A model generated the notes under the pieces. That model did not search any database and was not told the origin of the DNA. It saw nothing but the letters and a program-made list of their open reading frames with translations. From Neocallimastix lanati (nom. inval.) (Eukaryota > Neocallimastigomycota > Neocallimastigomycetes > Neocallimastigales > Neocallimastigaceae), in the NCBI GenBank assembly GCA_016946835.1, contig JACVTC010000005.1:2342501-2406500 (forward strand): a stretch of 64,000 nucleotides of DNA. The letters are read 5' to 3'. The first letter of the stretch is position 1. Each line of letters starts with the position of its first letter. A program made the translations under genes and the position numbers. Positions 49,103-59,556 of this stretch are shown here, in pieces.

Positions 49103-49777
49103 TGACAAATGTTGATTATTATCTTAATTTAGAATTTACTTCTAAAAGTGATAATAATTTGTCAATTAAAAAGGTAGTTATTAACACAAAAATGTTAATT
49201 AAAACACTAAAGTTTAAAGTAAGAAAAGAATATTTGTTTTTTTTTTATAATAAAACTTTATTTATCAATATAAAATTGTACTTTTTATTATTTTGAATAT
49301 TTATATTCTTAATAAAAAGTATTTAAAATAAATGTGAATAAAAGAAAATAATTTATTAAAACTTAAATTTTAAATTTTTAATTCTTGAATTCTGATTTTT
49401 TTATTTTTAAAGAAATATTTACATGTTTTTATATTTTTCTTTTAAATTTAAATTATTTAAAATAAAACTGTATAATTATTTTAAGTAAACACTTTTAAGA
49501 TAAAATAAACAATTTTGTTATTATTAATAAGTTTCTTTTTAATTAATATTAATATCAATTTAAACTGAGATTTAATTTAAAATCGTTAAAGTAAAATAAA
49601 AGAATAATTTAATATAAAATACATTGTTCTTTAAATTAAAATAATATTTATTTAATAATTTTAAATCTTTTAATTTATTTTTATTAAAATATTATTTTAT
49701 AATTATCAATAACTAATGAAGAGGGTTATTATTCCATTTTATTGATTTTTCTTAATTTATAATTTGGTTATTTATCA
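49103..49777 (-). repeat. Element C 5' LTR
   Basis: 675 bp, plus-direction ends TGACAAATG...TTATTTATCA. The right edge is followed by ATAT and element A2. Confidence 0.75.
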
Positions 49778-49781
49778 ATAT

Positions 49782-50340
49782 TGGTACGTTATTTTTATAT
49801 ATTGTACCTTTTATATGATTTGGGGAAAGCAAGTTGTAAAATTATAAAATAATATATTCTAATAAAAGAAATAAATAAAAAATTATGACACAAAATTAAT
49901 AATAAATTTTTAATAAATAATAATGTGTTACTTTTAAGTCTTTATTTTATTTATAAATTTTGTTCTTTAAATAAGTACATATAATTTTATTATAATTTTA
50001 TTATATCTTTAAATTTATATTTTAATAATAATATTAACCAAAATATCCTAAATATTTATTCACCCGAATAAATATTTTATAATTCCTATTCTAACTATTA
50101 TATTCTTTAAAGATATTAAATTATTAAGTTCCTCTCTTGTTAATATTTTATCTTTCACTTATTTTTATACTATAATTTATCTTAATTCTTATTGGTTATC
50201 TATTAATTAAAATTATTTTTATTAATATTATATTTTTATATACTAATTAAACCATATACCTATTATAATAAAATAACTAAAGAATTATTTATTTTCTTAT
50301 ATTTTTAATAATTTATTCTATTTTAGTAAGTAACGTACCA
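49782..50340 (-). repeat. A2 3' LTR
   Basis: 559 bp, TGGTACGTTATTT...AACGTACCA in plus direction; preceded by ATAT. The polypurine tract (plus AGACGCCCCCACTTT) follows at 50341-50355. Confidence 0.95.
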
Positions 50341-50360
50341 AGACGCCCCCACTTTGTCTA

Positions 50361-50379
50361 GACTTCGTCCCTTGAAGTC
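50361..50379 (-). promoter_or_regulatory. Conserved hairpin before polypurine tract (A2)
   Basis: Sense GACTTC-AAGGGAC-GAAGTC, identical to A and B. Confidence 0.75.
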
Positions 50380-50611
50380 GTGATTTATGAATATAATGAA
50401 TAAAAATTTTTATAAAAATTAAAAAAATATTATTATATTCTTTAAATTTTTTTTTTTTTTTTTTTTATACTTGAACTATATAACTATATAAATTTTTTTT
50501 TTTTTTTTTTTTTTTTATATTATATATATACAATTTCATACAATAATGTACATGTATACATTACATATATGTAATTTTATACTATATTGTATATGCATAT
50601 ATATATATATA

Positions 50612-50659
<48 letters not shown>

Positions 50660-51038
50660 AATTATATACTTGTTTACTAATTTAATTTATATATATTCTG
50701 TCTATATATCTTTGTATATTTTAATATTATATTTTACTATTATATTTTACTATTCTGTTTTACTATTATATTTTACTATTATATTTTACTATTCTATTTT
50801 ACTATTCTATTTTACTATTCTATTTTATTATTCTATTTAACTATTATATTTTACTATTATTTTTTTTACTATTATATTTTACTATTATATTTTACCATTA
50901 TAATCTATTATTATATTTTTATTATATTTTATTATTTATATCTAATAAAAGAAATTACTGGATTAGAAATGTGAATTAATTTATTAAACTTTTCAACAAT
51001 AGCTAAATGTTTATTTTTGTAAGTTGGAATTCAAACGT

Positions 51039-51073
<35 letters not shown>

Positions 51074-51179
51074 TCGTTATCTATATTCTGAAGATTATAT
51101 AATTGTATCATTTATCTATCTCTATAATTTTTTTTTTAAAGCGTGTTATTGTCAGGAAGTTATAGTTTGTATTAAAATA

Positions 51180-51216
<37 letters not shown>

Positions 51217-51317
51217 GATAAAAACCATATTTATTTTATATATATTATTTTTTAATTTATAATTGATAATAAATATTAATAAATAAAAAAAAATTCATAT
51301 GTAAATATTATTATTAT

Positions 51318-51355
<38 letters not shown>

Positions 51356-51456
51356 TATTCTTTGATTATCTACTTATTAAAAAAAAACTTGCTATAAATA
51401 TTGTTTTAATTATTTAATAATTATTGTAAATATATTTATATTATCTAATAAGTATC
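50380..51456 (-). repeat. A2 3' region: poly(T)/minisatellite
   Basis: Mirror of A's 3' region. T tracts lie at about 50450, 50492, 50615, 51040, 51203 and 51322, and a TTTTACTATTATA/TTTTACTATTCTA minisatellite at about 50727-50945. Tract lengths differ from A although coding regions are almost identical. Confidence 0.8.
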
Positions 51457-53880
51457 TTAGTCTTCATTTGTGAGGTTTAGTTCCGTAAAGTATGGAATAA
51501 TATTCTTCAGGTGGATATTACGTTCTGCTAGTTCACCAGTCGTTGGGTCGCATACTGTCACTGTGTTTAATTCACTTTTAACAATTTGTAATGGTCCTGT
51601 GAAGAATGGGTCTAGCTTCCTTCGATTAAATACTTTCACTAATACTAAGTCCCCTGGTTTATAGTCACTTCTCATTCTTTTGATTTGTTTCCTTCTATCG
51701 GACCAAAGTTTGTTTGCGGTTTCAATATTTCTTATGGCTTCCTTTATCCACTTATCATGTATCAAAAATTTTCTGAGCCAGTACTCTTCATCACTTTCCC
51801 ATTCATTTTTCTTTTTAATATTAATGGATAATTCGAAAGGTTGTATATCCCTCCTTCCATACAATAATTCGAAGCTACTGTGTTTTGTAACTTCACTTTT
51901 ACAAGTACGTAGTGCCCATAAAGCACCACATAAAGTCTCATCCCAATGCTTATCTTTTTTTCCCAGGATTCGTAGATACTTCCCAATTTCTTTGTTTCTG
52001 TTTTCAACTTCTCCATTCGAGGCTGGATGGTAAGTTGAAATATAGTGAACATAAACATCGTGTAGATCTAAGAATGCTTTTGTTTTATCTGCGGTGAACT
52101 GTGGACCATTATCTGTTACCAGTATCTCAGGGATACTATGTCTTGAGAATACTTTCTTTAAAAAGTTTATCACGTCATCTGCTTCCGATGTTACTAATGG
52201 TTCAGCCTCTACCCATTTGGTTAAATAGTCAACTAGAACAATTATAAATCTATTACCTCTTGGAGTTTCTGGTAGGGGTCCAATTAAATCGAGTCCAACT
52301 CTTGAGAAAGGATATCCTGGAGGAGTGGCATTATCTTCTGGAAATTGATTTAATGTTTGTGGCTTACATGTTTGGCATTTGTAACAACATCGAATATAAT
52401 TATTAATATCCTTTTTCATATTTTTCCAATAATAATCTCTTTTTAGTCTGTTGTATGTTTTATATACTCCCTCATGGCCAATTTGATGAGCTTGATCAAT
52501 TAATGTTAATTTTTCTTCTATGCTTTTCACTATGTACCTTAATTTATCGCCTTGTTTATAATATTCTTTGCCATCAATAATTATTATTCTTTTTTTGATA
52601 TAATCTTCTATAAATTTATTAATACTATTACTATTATTATTATTATTATTATTATTAACATTTATACCATTATCACTATTATCAACTTCATTATTATTGT
52701 TATATATAATATTTATTGTTTCTTTAGGTTTATCAGAAGTTTCCAATCTAGACAGAGCATCAGCCATGACATTCTTCCTCCCCTCTTGATATTCGACTTT
52801 AACATTCAAGATGGATAATTCCGTAACCCATTTGAGATGTCTACTATTGGTAGGTTCACGATTATTAAATATACCAACAAGCGGTTTATTGTCAGTATAA
52901 ACTATAGTTATAAAAGAATTACTAGTGATAAATTGTTTAAATTTCTGAACACAATGGAAGACAGCTTTACCTTCCAGGTCAGTAATACTATAATTTTCTT
53001 CCGATTTACTTAATGATCTACTTTCATAAAAAATAGGAACCTCAAGATTATTTTTATCCCGTTGTAGAAGAACACCTCCTAGTCCATCTCTAGAAGCATC
53101 GGTACGTATAATAAATGGTTTAGAAAAATCTGGGGGAGTTAATATAGGTGCTTGTATTAATTTATTTTTTAATTCTTCAAATGCTTTAATACACTCTTCG
53201 GAAAAGTTAAATATCGAGTTCTTCTTTAAAAGGTAAAATAATGGTTTTGCTATTTGAGCAAAATTTTTAATAAATTTGCGATAATATCCTATAGCACCAA
53301 GAAAATATTTAAGTTGTGTAGTATTTTTAGGTGGTAACCAATTAACAATTGTTTTTACTTTTTCCGGAATAGGAGAAATACCATCTGTCGAGAGCTTGTG
53401 ACCAAGTAATGAAACTTCTTTTTTAAAGAATGAACATTTTTCCAAATTAATTTTTAATCCATTGTCTTTTAGTATCTTAAAAACACGACGTAAGTGTAAA
53501 ATATGTTCATTTATATCTTTAGAAAATATAACTATATCATCAATATAAATAAATACACATTCACCGATTAATTCAAAAAATATTTTGTTCATTTCTCTCT
53601 GAAAGGTTGCTGGGGCGTTACATAAACCAAATGGCATTACTCTGAAGTTGTAATTGCCATACATTGTGGTAAATGCAGTCTTTTCTTTATCTTCGGGAGC
53701 CATTGGAATTTGGTGGTATCCTGAAAAAAGGTCAATGGTAGACAGGATTTGTGAATTATTTCCGATTTGCAAAAGAATTTCATCGATTAAAGGTAATGAA
53801 TATGAATCTTTAATTGTTATATTATTTAATTTACGATAATCAACGCACATTCTCCAATCTTTATTATTGGAAAGGACCAA
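51457..53880 (-). pseudogene. A2 Pol, part after the RT deletion
   Basis: 807 codons, almost identical to A Pol from RT motif RMCVDYRKLNN to the end. It includes YIDD, RNase H (here YTDNKPLVGIF, where A has YTDHKPLVGIF) and an integrase with the DDE triad. The listed start is a TTG; the true frame entry is lost because 22 bp are missing just upstream (near 53866), which removes the RT segment read in A as VVLVPKK. Without that segment and with the frame shifted, no full Pol can be made. Confidence 0.92.
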
Positions 53881-55676
53881 GCAGAGAAAGACGGTTCAAT
53901 CAACCGATTATTGATTAAAAATGTAAGTATTTCTTTGAGAGCCATAGATTGAGCTTTAGAAAGTTTATATGCTTTCAGTTTTATTGGTTTAGCATTTGAA
54001 ATTAAATTAATTCTATGTGGTAATAATTTAGAAGTTCCAAGGTCATCAGTCTTCACAGCTAATATGTCTTTAAAAATTTCGAATAGCTCTTTTATAGAGT
54101 TCTTATGTTCACTAGGTACGGCATTAATAATATCATTTATTAGATTTTCTTTAACATTAATAGTTTGTTCTAATTGTTTATCTTTATTCTGAATAACTAT
54201 AGTAAGTAGTAAGGGTGTAGATGCATTTGTGTTTTCTTTATTAATTTCTTCTCCTGAGTCAATTGGATTTTTCAGATTAATATCGTAGTAAAGGTCAGCT
54301 AATTTCTTGTAAGTATTATCTTCATTAATATAATATAATGAGTCATTAACTAGGTTAATATCAAACCTATTTTTCTTTAATGAGTCAACTCCAATTAGAA
54401 TGTCGAAAAGGTCATCTTTTTCAATTACTCTAAAATAATCTTGGAAAGTCTTGTCTCCTATAGTTATTTCTAGCTCATATATTTCGGATTCAATCGTCGA
54501 GTTTGAACAAGCTTGAAAAATAGTTTCTGAGATTCTTCCTATGGCAGGTTTGTTTATATTATATTTTCCTAAAGCAGATCTTGTAATAGCATTAACACTA
54601 GCGCAAGTATCTAAAAATATCTCACAATTGGTATTTTCAACTTTTCCTTTTACTTTAATTATTTTAAATTTATTAACTATTGTCATCACATTATTAATAG
54701 CATTACTTTTAGGGGTAAGCCTCAAAGCTTTACTAAATGCTGTTCTGAATTTTGGGAATAGATCAAGTAAGTATCCTAATTTAGTAATAACTTCAGTAGA
54801 TGCAACTTCTTTTAATAGATCTTGTATTAAATAATCATTAAATTGTTCTATTAATTTAATATGTTTTTCTTTAGATTCTTTGTTGTTATTTAATGAAGGT
54901 GGAGATTTCTTTGTATTTTCAATAATATCTTTAATTCTTTCTTCATGATTGTTTCTTTTACTCGTTCTAATATTCTTCTCGGCTATAATTGAAGGATCTA
55001 AGTACTCCAATTTTTCGGTTTGATTACTATTAGAGGTAGTTTTATTATTTTTATCTAAAGTAGTATTCTTATCTACTGTATTTGTAGACTTATTTTTATT
55101 AATTTCATTATTTTGTATACTATTTTCAATATCATCTTTAATCATAATTACATCTTCAATTGGTAAAGTATTAGTTTCCATATTTTGATCATTTTGATTA
55201 TGCACCTTTTTTTCTTCATTAAGACAAGCATCATATTTGTTGTTATGTCTCATAGCTGCTGTTTGAATCGGCGTCGGATTATTCTTTAATTTATCATTGG
55301 ATTTCTCTCTATTATAAGGAATGGAACTTACGTTTTTTTCTTTTTGTTTTCTGACAGCTGGTGCCAGAACTTCAATTGGTTTATTAATATGTAAAGGTTG
55401 ATAATTTGATATTGATTTATTATGGTTATTCATATTATTATTATTAATATATTTATTATTAATATTGTTACTATTATTATTAATATTTCTATTATGATGA
55501 TAACAATTATTAACATTGTCTTCCATGTGGTTGGTTTGTTTACTGGAAGTTATCCTTCTCCCATTTAGTGGTTTAAAGATTTGTTGATCATTCCCCTTTC
55601 TTCCATTTCCGCTAATTGTTTGAACGAATAGGGGCAGTTTGAAGCCTTGTGCCCATTTTGGAAACAACGGAAACAA
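53826..55676 (-). pseudogene. A2 Pol, part before the RT deletion
   Basis: 616 codons. The frame overlaps the end of gag (55565-55676) and is open from the slip site onward (KPLNGRRITSSKQTNHMEDN), unlike in A. It carries the Asn/Lys-rich linker and protease (IFLDTCASVNAIT), then the RT N-terminus to EPSFSAWSFP, and then runs out of frame for ~12 codons to a stop because of the 22-bp deletion. The leading residues up to the slip site are only the overlap frame of gag, not a real N-terminus. Confidence 0.9.
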
Positions 55677-56746
55677 GTGGTTTTCCTATTTTGGTAGTCT
55701 TTATTAAAACTTTTATTATATTCCTTATTTGGAATAACCCCTGGATTTCTATTTATGGTAGTTGTAAGTATATTAGCATCAATACCGTTATTATTGTCAT
55801 ATACGTTACTATTTTGAGAAACTGCGGTAGCTATATTGTTGGTATTGTTATCGTTACTAATATTATTGTTTTTATAATTGTAATTAGAGTTATTACTATT
55901 TTGCATTCTATTAGGTAAATAATTATAATTATAGTTGTTGTTATCCATGATATTATTCATATTTTGATTGACGTTAGTATTATAATTATTATTGAGGTTC
56001 ATAAATCTTGAACCATTACTAAAGTTTCGGTTGTTCCTTCTAAAAGGTGGACGAAAATTATTATTGTAAACATTTCTATTAGTACTTTGATTTATATTAT
56101 GTTGATAAGAAGGTTCTCCATAAAAATTCTGATAAAATGGGTGGTTCATTATAGGACTATCCAAATTTTGCACAAACATTAAATTAGATCTATTTTTATT
56201 ATTATCTTGCCCAATATTACTGATTATTTCTTTTTCAGCTTCTTCGGATACTTCAGCTACCTTAAAAGCTTCAGATAAAGTTTCGCATTCGGTTGTCATA
56301 ACTCTTGAACAAGGAAAGACCCGTGTACTTATAGCAGTAGTATAGTCCTTTATTGAAATTAGTTTTTGATATTCTCTTGGTAGGCCTTTATATAATATTT
56401 TGTATCTATGATTAAATTTTTTTATAGTTTCTTTATTATTAATTTTTAATGATTTTAATACTGCACATTTATCATTAGGTGTGATGTGCAAGTACTCCTC
56501 AACGGCAGCTTGGATTTCTTTGAAGCTGGGATATCTAACTTCGTTTCCATTCTTACTTTTTAAAGAGTTTAAGGCCCCATGCATGTCTTCTTCGACTGCT
56601 TCTTTGGCCCAAACAAAAATTCTTCTTGGTTCCACAACATCGTAGAGCTCCATCACTCTGACGAATTCATGCATCCATCCATCAACATCTTTTCCATAGT
56701 CGATAAGATTTGGTAATGCTTTCTGTAATTTGGCAGCGTCAATCAT
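55565..56746 (-). CDS. gag: A2 Gag (CCHC type), intact
   Basis: 393 aa, differing from element A Gag at only a few residues (for example YQHN for YKHN, NRNVYN for NRNIYN, VNQNMN for VNQSMN, NRMQNS for NRIQNS). Same capsid-like domain, Asn-rich stretch and CCHC knuckle. Slip heptamer TTTAAAC in sense at plus-strand 55571-55577, stop at 55565-55567. Confidence 0.94.
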   Translation of the reverse strand: MIDAAKLQKALPNLIDYGKDVDGWMHEFVRVMELYDVVEPRRIFVWAKEAVEEDMHGALNSLKSKNGNEVRYPSFKEIQAAVEEYLHITPNDKCAVLKSLKINNKETIKKFNHRYKILYKGLPREYQKLISIKDYTTAISTRVFPCSRVMTTECETLSEAFKVAEVSEEAEKEIISNIGQDNNKNRSNLMFVQNLDSPIMNHPFYQNFYGEPSYQHNINQSTNRNVYNNNFRPPFRRNNRNFSNGSRFMNLNNNYNTNVNQNMNNIMDNNNYNYNYLPNRMQNSNNSNYNYKNNNISNDNNTNNIATAVSQNSNVYDNNNGIDANILTTTINRNPGVIPNKEYNKSFNKDYQNRKTTCFRCFQNGHKASNCPYSFKQLAEMEERGMINKSLNH

Positions 56747-56975
56747 GATAAATAGAATTTATTAAAAAAAAGTAATATAAAATAGTTATATTTATTTATA
56801 ATATAATAATTGTTTTGTAAAAAAAATAAATGAAGAAATAAAAAAAAAAAAAATTGTTTTATAATAATATAATAAATTCTTTTGTACTATAAATATATAA
56901 AATAAAAAAAATGAATGAATTAAAGTAAAGTAATTTCTCTTATTATTTTCATATTATTTTATCTTGCTTCCGCCC

Positions 56976-56988
56976 GGATTCTCCACCA
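56976..56988 (-). promoter_or_regulatory. A2 primer binding site
   Basis: Sense TGGTGGAGAATCC, 4 nt after the LTR, followed by GGGCGGAAGC exactly as in A. Confidence 0.75.
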
Positions 56989-56992
56989 ATTT

Positions 56993-57551
56993 TGGTACGT
57001 TATTTTTATATATTGTACCTTTTATATGATTTGGGGAAAGCAAGTTGTAAAATTATAAAATAATATATTCTAATAAAAGAAATAAATAAAAAATTATAAC
57101 ACAAAATTAATAATAAATTTTTAATAAATAATAATGTGTTACTTTTAAGTCTTTATTTTATTTATAAATTTTGTTCTTTAAATAAGTACATATAATTTTA
57201 TTATAATTTTATTATATCTTTAAATTTATATTTTAATAATAATATTAACCAAAATATCCTAAATATTTATTCACCCGAATAAATATTTTATAATTCCTAT
57301 TCTAACTATTATATTCTTTAAAGATATTAAATTATTAAGTTCCTCTCTTGTTAATATTTTATCTTTCACTTATTTTTATACTATAATTTATCTTAATTCT
57401 TATTGGTTATCTATTAATTAAAATTATTTTTATTAATATTATATTTTTATATACTAATTAAACCATATACCTATTATAATAAAATAACTAAAGAATTATT
57501 TATTTTCTTATATTTTTAATAATTTATTCTATTTTAGTAAGTAACGTACCA
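56993..57551 (-). repeat. A2 5' LTR
   Basis: 559 bp; the right edge is followed by ATAT, then at once by the TGTAAT edge of the D3 LTR. Confidence 0.95.
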
Positions 57552-57555
57552 ATAT

Positions 57556-58572
57556 GTAATAATTTAATTAAAAAATTATAATTAAATTATTAATCATTAA
57601 TATTAGCTCTAACTGCTAATATTAAAGGTTTAGAAAAGAATCATACTTACCTATGATTCTTTCTAATTATCGAGTTTATTATAACGAATTATAATAGACG
57701 AAACACTAAAATTGATAAGGAAAAGTTTTAATTATAAAATTTGTTTTATTAAAATAATTTGTTTTATTTTTTATTAAAAATTTTAAATGTTAAAACTTAT
57801 TGTTATTATTATTATATTATAATTGTTATAATAATAACTCTTGATTTCTTAAAGAGAACTCAAGAGCCTTATTTATACTTTTTTGTCAAAATAAGGTTAA
57901 AATCAAAAGGGGTTCTAATCTTAACAAATCTCTTATCTAGGAAAAGACTAGAAGAAAAACCTAGATAAGTTTTTTGATCGATATTCTATCCATATCGATC
58001 ATCGCGTTAATTAAGTAAAACCGATTACTTTTAAGAAGTAATTGGAAAAACCTTAATTAACCGATTACTTAATCTAATATAATGATCGAAAATAAAAGAA
58101 TAAAATAATGAAAATTATTTCGATCATAAAATTTAAAATTTAATCTATTTAGTTCTATTTTATAGAACTTTACATAAAAAATATAAAACAATACATTAAT
58201 AATAAAATACATGATTAATACAATACAGAATACATGATAGAATACAGAATACATGATAAAATACAGAATACATGATAAAATACAGAATAGTGTTTTAGTT
58301 TATGATTTAATAAGTGAGAGAAAACTAAAACTAATAAATTTAATAATTAAGTAAATAATTAAATAAATTTAATATTATTTTAAATGTATAAAAATTATTT
58401 GATTAAATAAATTTTTAATATTAAACTAAATAAAATTTTAATATATAATTAAATAAATTATTAATTATAATTAATTGTATAAATGAAATATGAGTTAAAT
58501 AAAAGTTATATTAATTATAACCTAACTAAGAAAATATAATTATTTTGTTAAAAATAATTATAGATTCTTACA
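57556..58572 (-). repeat. D3 3' LTR
   Basis: 1017 bp, TGTAATAATTT...GATTCTTACA in plus direction. Stem-loops: CTTATCTAGG/CCTAGATAAG 57932-57969, GATCGATAT/ATATCGATC 57976-58000, GTTAATTAAG/CTTAATTAAC 58006-58061. There is also a wider inverted repeat ATGATCGAAA/TTTCGATCAT at about 58081-58127. An 18-bp minisatellite (AATACAGAATACATGATA) lies at about 58205-58290. TATA at 57871-57877 and R palindrome arms CTCTTGA/TCAAGAG at 57838-57866. Confidence 0.9.
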
Positions 58573-58581
58573 TTGCTCCCT

Positions 58582-59550
58582 TTATGGTGATGGTTCCTTT
58601 AATCCTATGTCTCTTTCAGTATAAGGCTCCAACTGCGAGATATGAAATACCGGGTGTAAATGAAGATTTTCTGATAATTCAAGCCGGTAGTTCATTCTTT
58701 CCCTCACTTCTATGACCTTAAAGGGTCCAAGATACTGGTTAGAAAGCTTTTTTGCAGGTTCATTGGAGAAGTAATACCTTTTCAACCAAACCATGTCGTT
58801 AACATGGAAAGTAGGACCAGAAGCTTTCCTAGAGTCACCAAACTTTTTGAAATCTTCTTTAGCTTTGATAAGGTGCTTTTTAAGGGCATCAAAATGGGCA
58901 GACCAATCCCTAGTAAGTACAGAGGCATTATCTTTTAAAAGAACAGGAGGAGAGTCAATATTGCATACTGGATTAAAACCATAATTTGCACAGAAAGGCG
59001 ACATGTTTATAGATTTGTGAAATGAGTTGTTATAAGCCATTTCACAAAGAGGTAGATAAAAGCACCATTCATTTTGGGCAGTAGAACAGTAGCATCGTAA
59101 ATATTGTTCGATTACGGAATTAGCCCTTTCGACTTGACCATTTGTTTGTTGGTGATGAGCAGTAGCGAGTCTTGGCTTAGTATTTAGAGCTGAGCAGAGT
59201 GAGGTCCAAAATTCAGAAGAGAACTGGGAGCCATGATCAGAGACAATGATTTTAGGGAATCCATGATACCGAAAAACGTTGTAAAGGAGCATCTTGGCAG
59301 TCAGGTCAGCGGAAGGGACGTCGGAGCAAGGAACTAAATGGATCATCTTTGTTAAGTGATCCGAAACCACCATAATACATGTGCAATCTTGTGAACTAGG
59401 TAACGAAACTATAAAATCAACCCCAATAATTTCCCATGGTTTATTGGGAACAGGCAACGGTTGAATTTTTCCGTAGGGTTTATGTCTACGAATTTTACAC
59501 CTAGCACAAGTTGAACAAGAAAGTACATAATTATGAATATCTTTCTTCAT
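58582..59550 (-). pseudogene. D3 integrase core and C-terminus
   Basis: 322 codons downstream of the in-frame TGA: end of the HHCC module (CSTCARC), core GVDFIVSLPSS, VSDHGSQFSSEF, QQTNGQVERAN, GPF module YLGPFKVIE and HPVFHISQLEPYTERD. It is open and well conserved, so the interrupting stop is recent. The stop codon TAA precedes the polypurine tract AAAGGGAGCAA. Confidence 0.88.
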
Positions 59551-59556
59551 ATTAGG

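Larger units (their letters stand above)
38791..49777 (-). mobile_element. Element C: gag-bearing Ty3/Gypsy deletion derivative, split by D2
   Basis: In sense order: 5' LTR 49777-49103, primer site 49099-49087, leader, gag 48370-47435, protease remnant, RNase H remnant, integrase tail, hairpin, polypurine tract, 3' LTR 46240-45277 continued at 38837-38791 beyond inserted D2. RT and almost all integrase are missing. LTR ends in the plus direction are TGA...TTATCA. The two LTRs are strongly diverged, so this is the oldest complete framework here. Flanks TTAT/ATAT give no clean duplication. Confidence 0.8.
49782..57551 (-). mobile_element. Element A2: inverted near-identical copy of A, RT deletion
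   Basis: Two 559-bp LTRs (49782-50340 and 56993-57551) with one difference seen, and a 4-bp target duplication ATAT (49778-49781, 57552-57555). Same parts as A. It inserted exactly between the 5' LTR edge of C and the 3' LTR edge of D3. It has an intact gag and an intact gag-pol junction, but pol has lost 22 bp at the start of RT. A and A2 therefore carry different single lesions. Confidence 0.95.
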
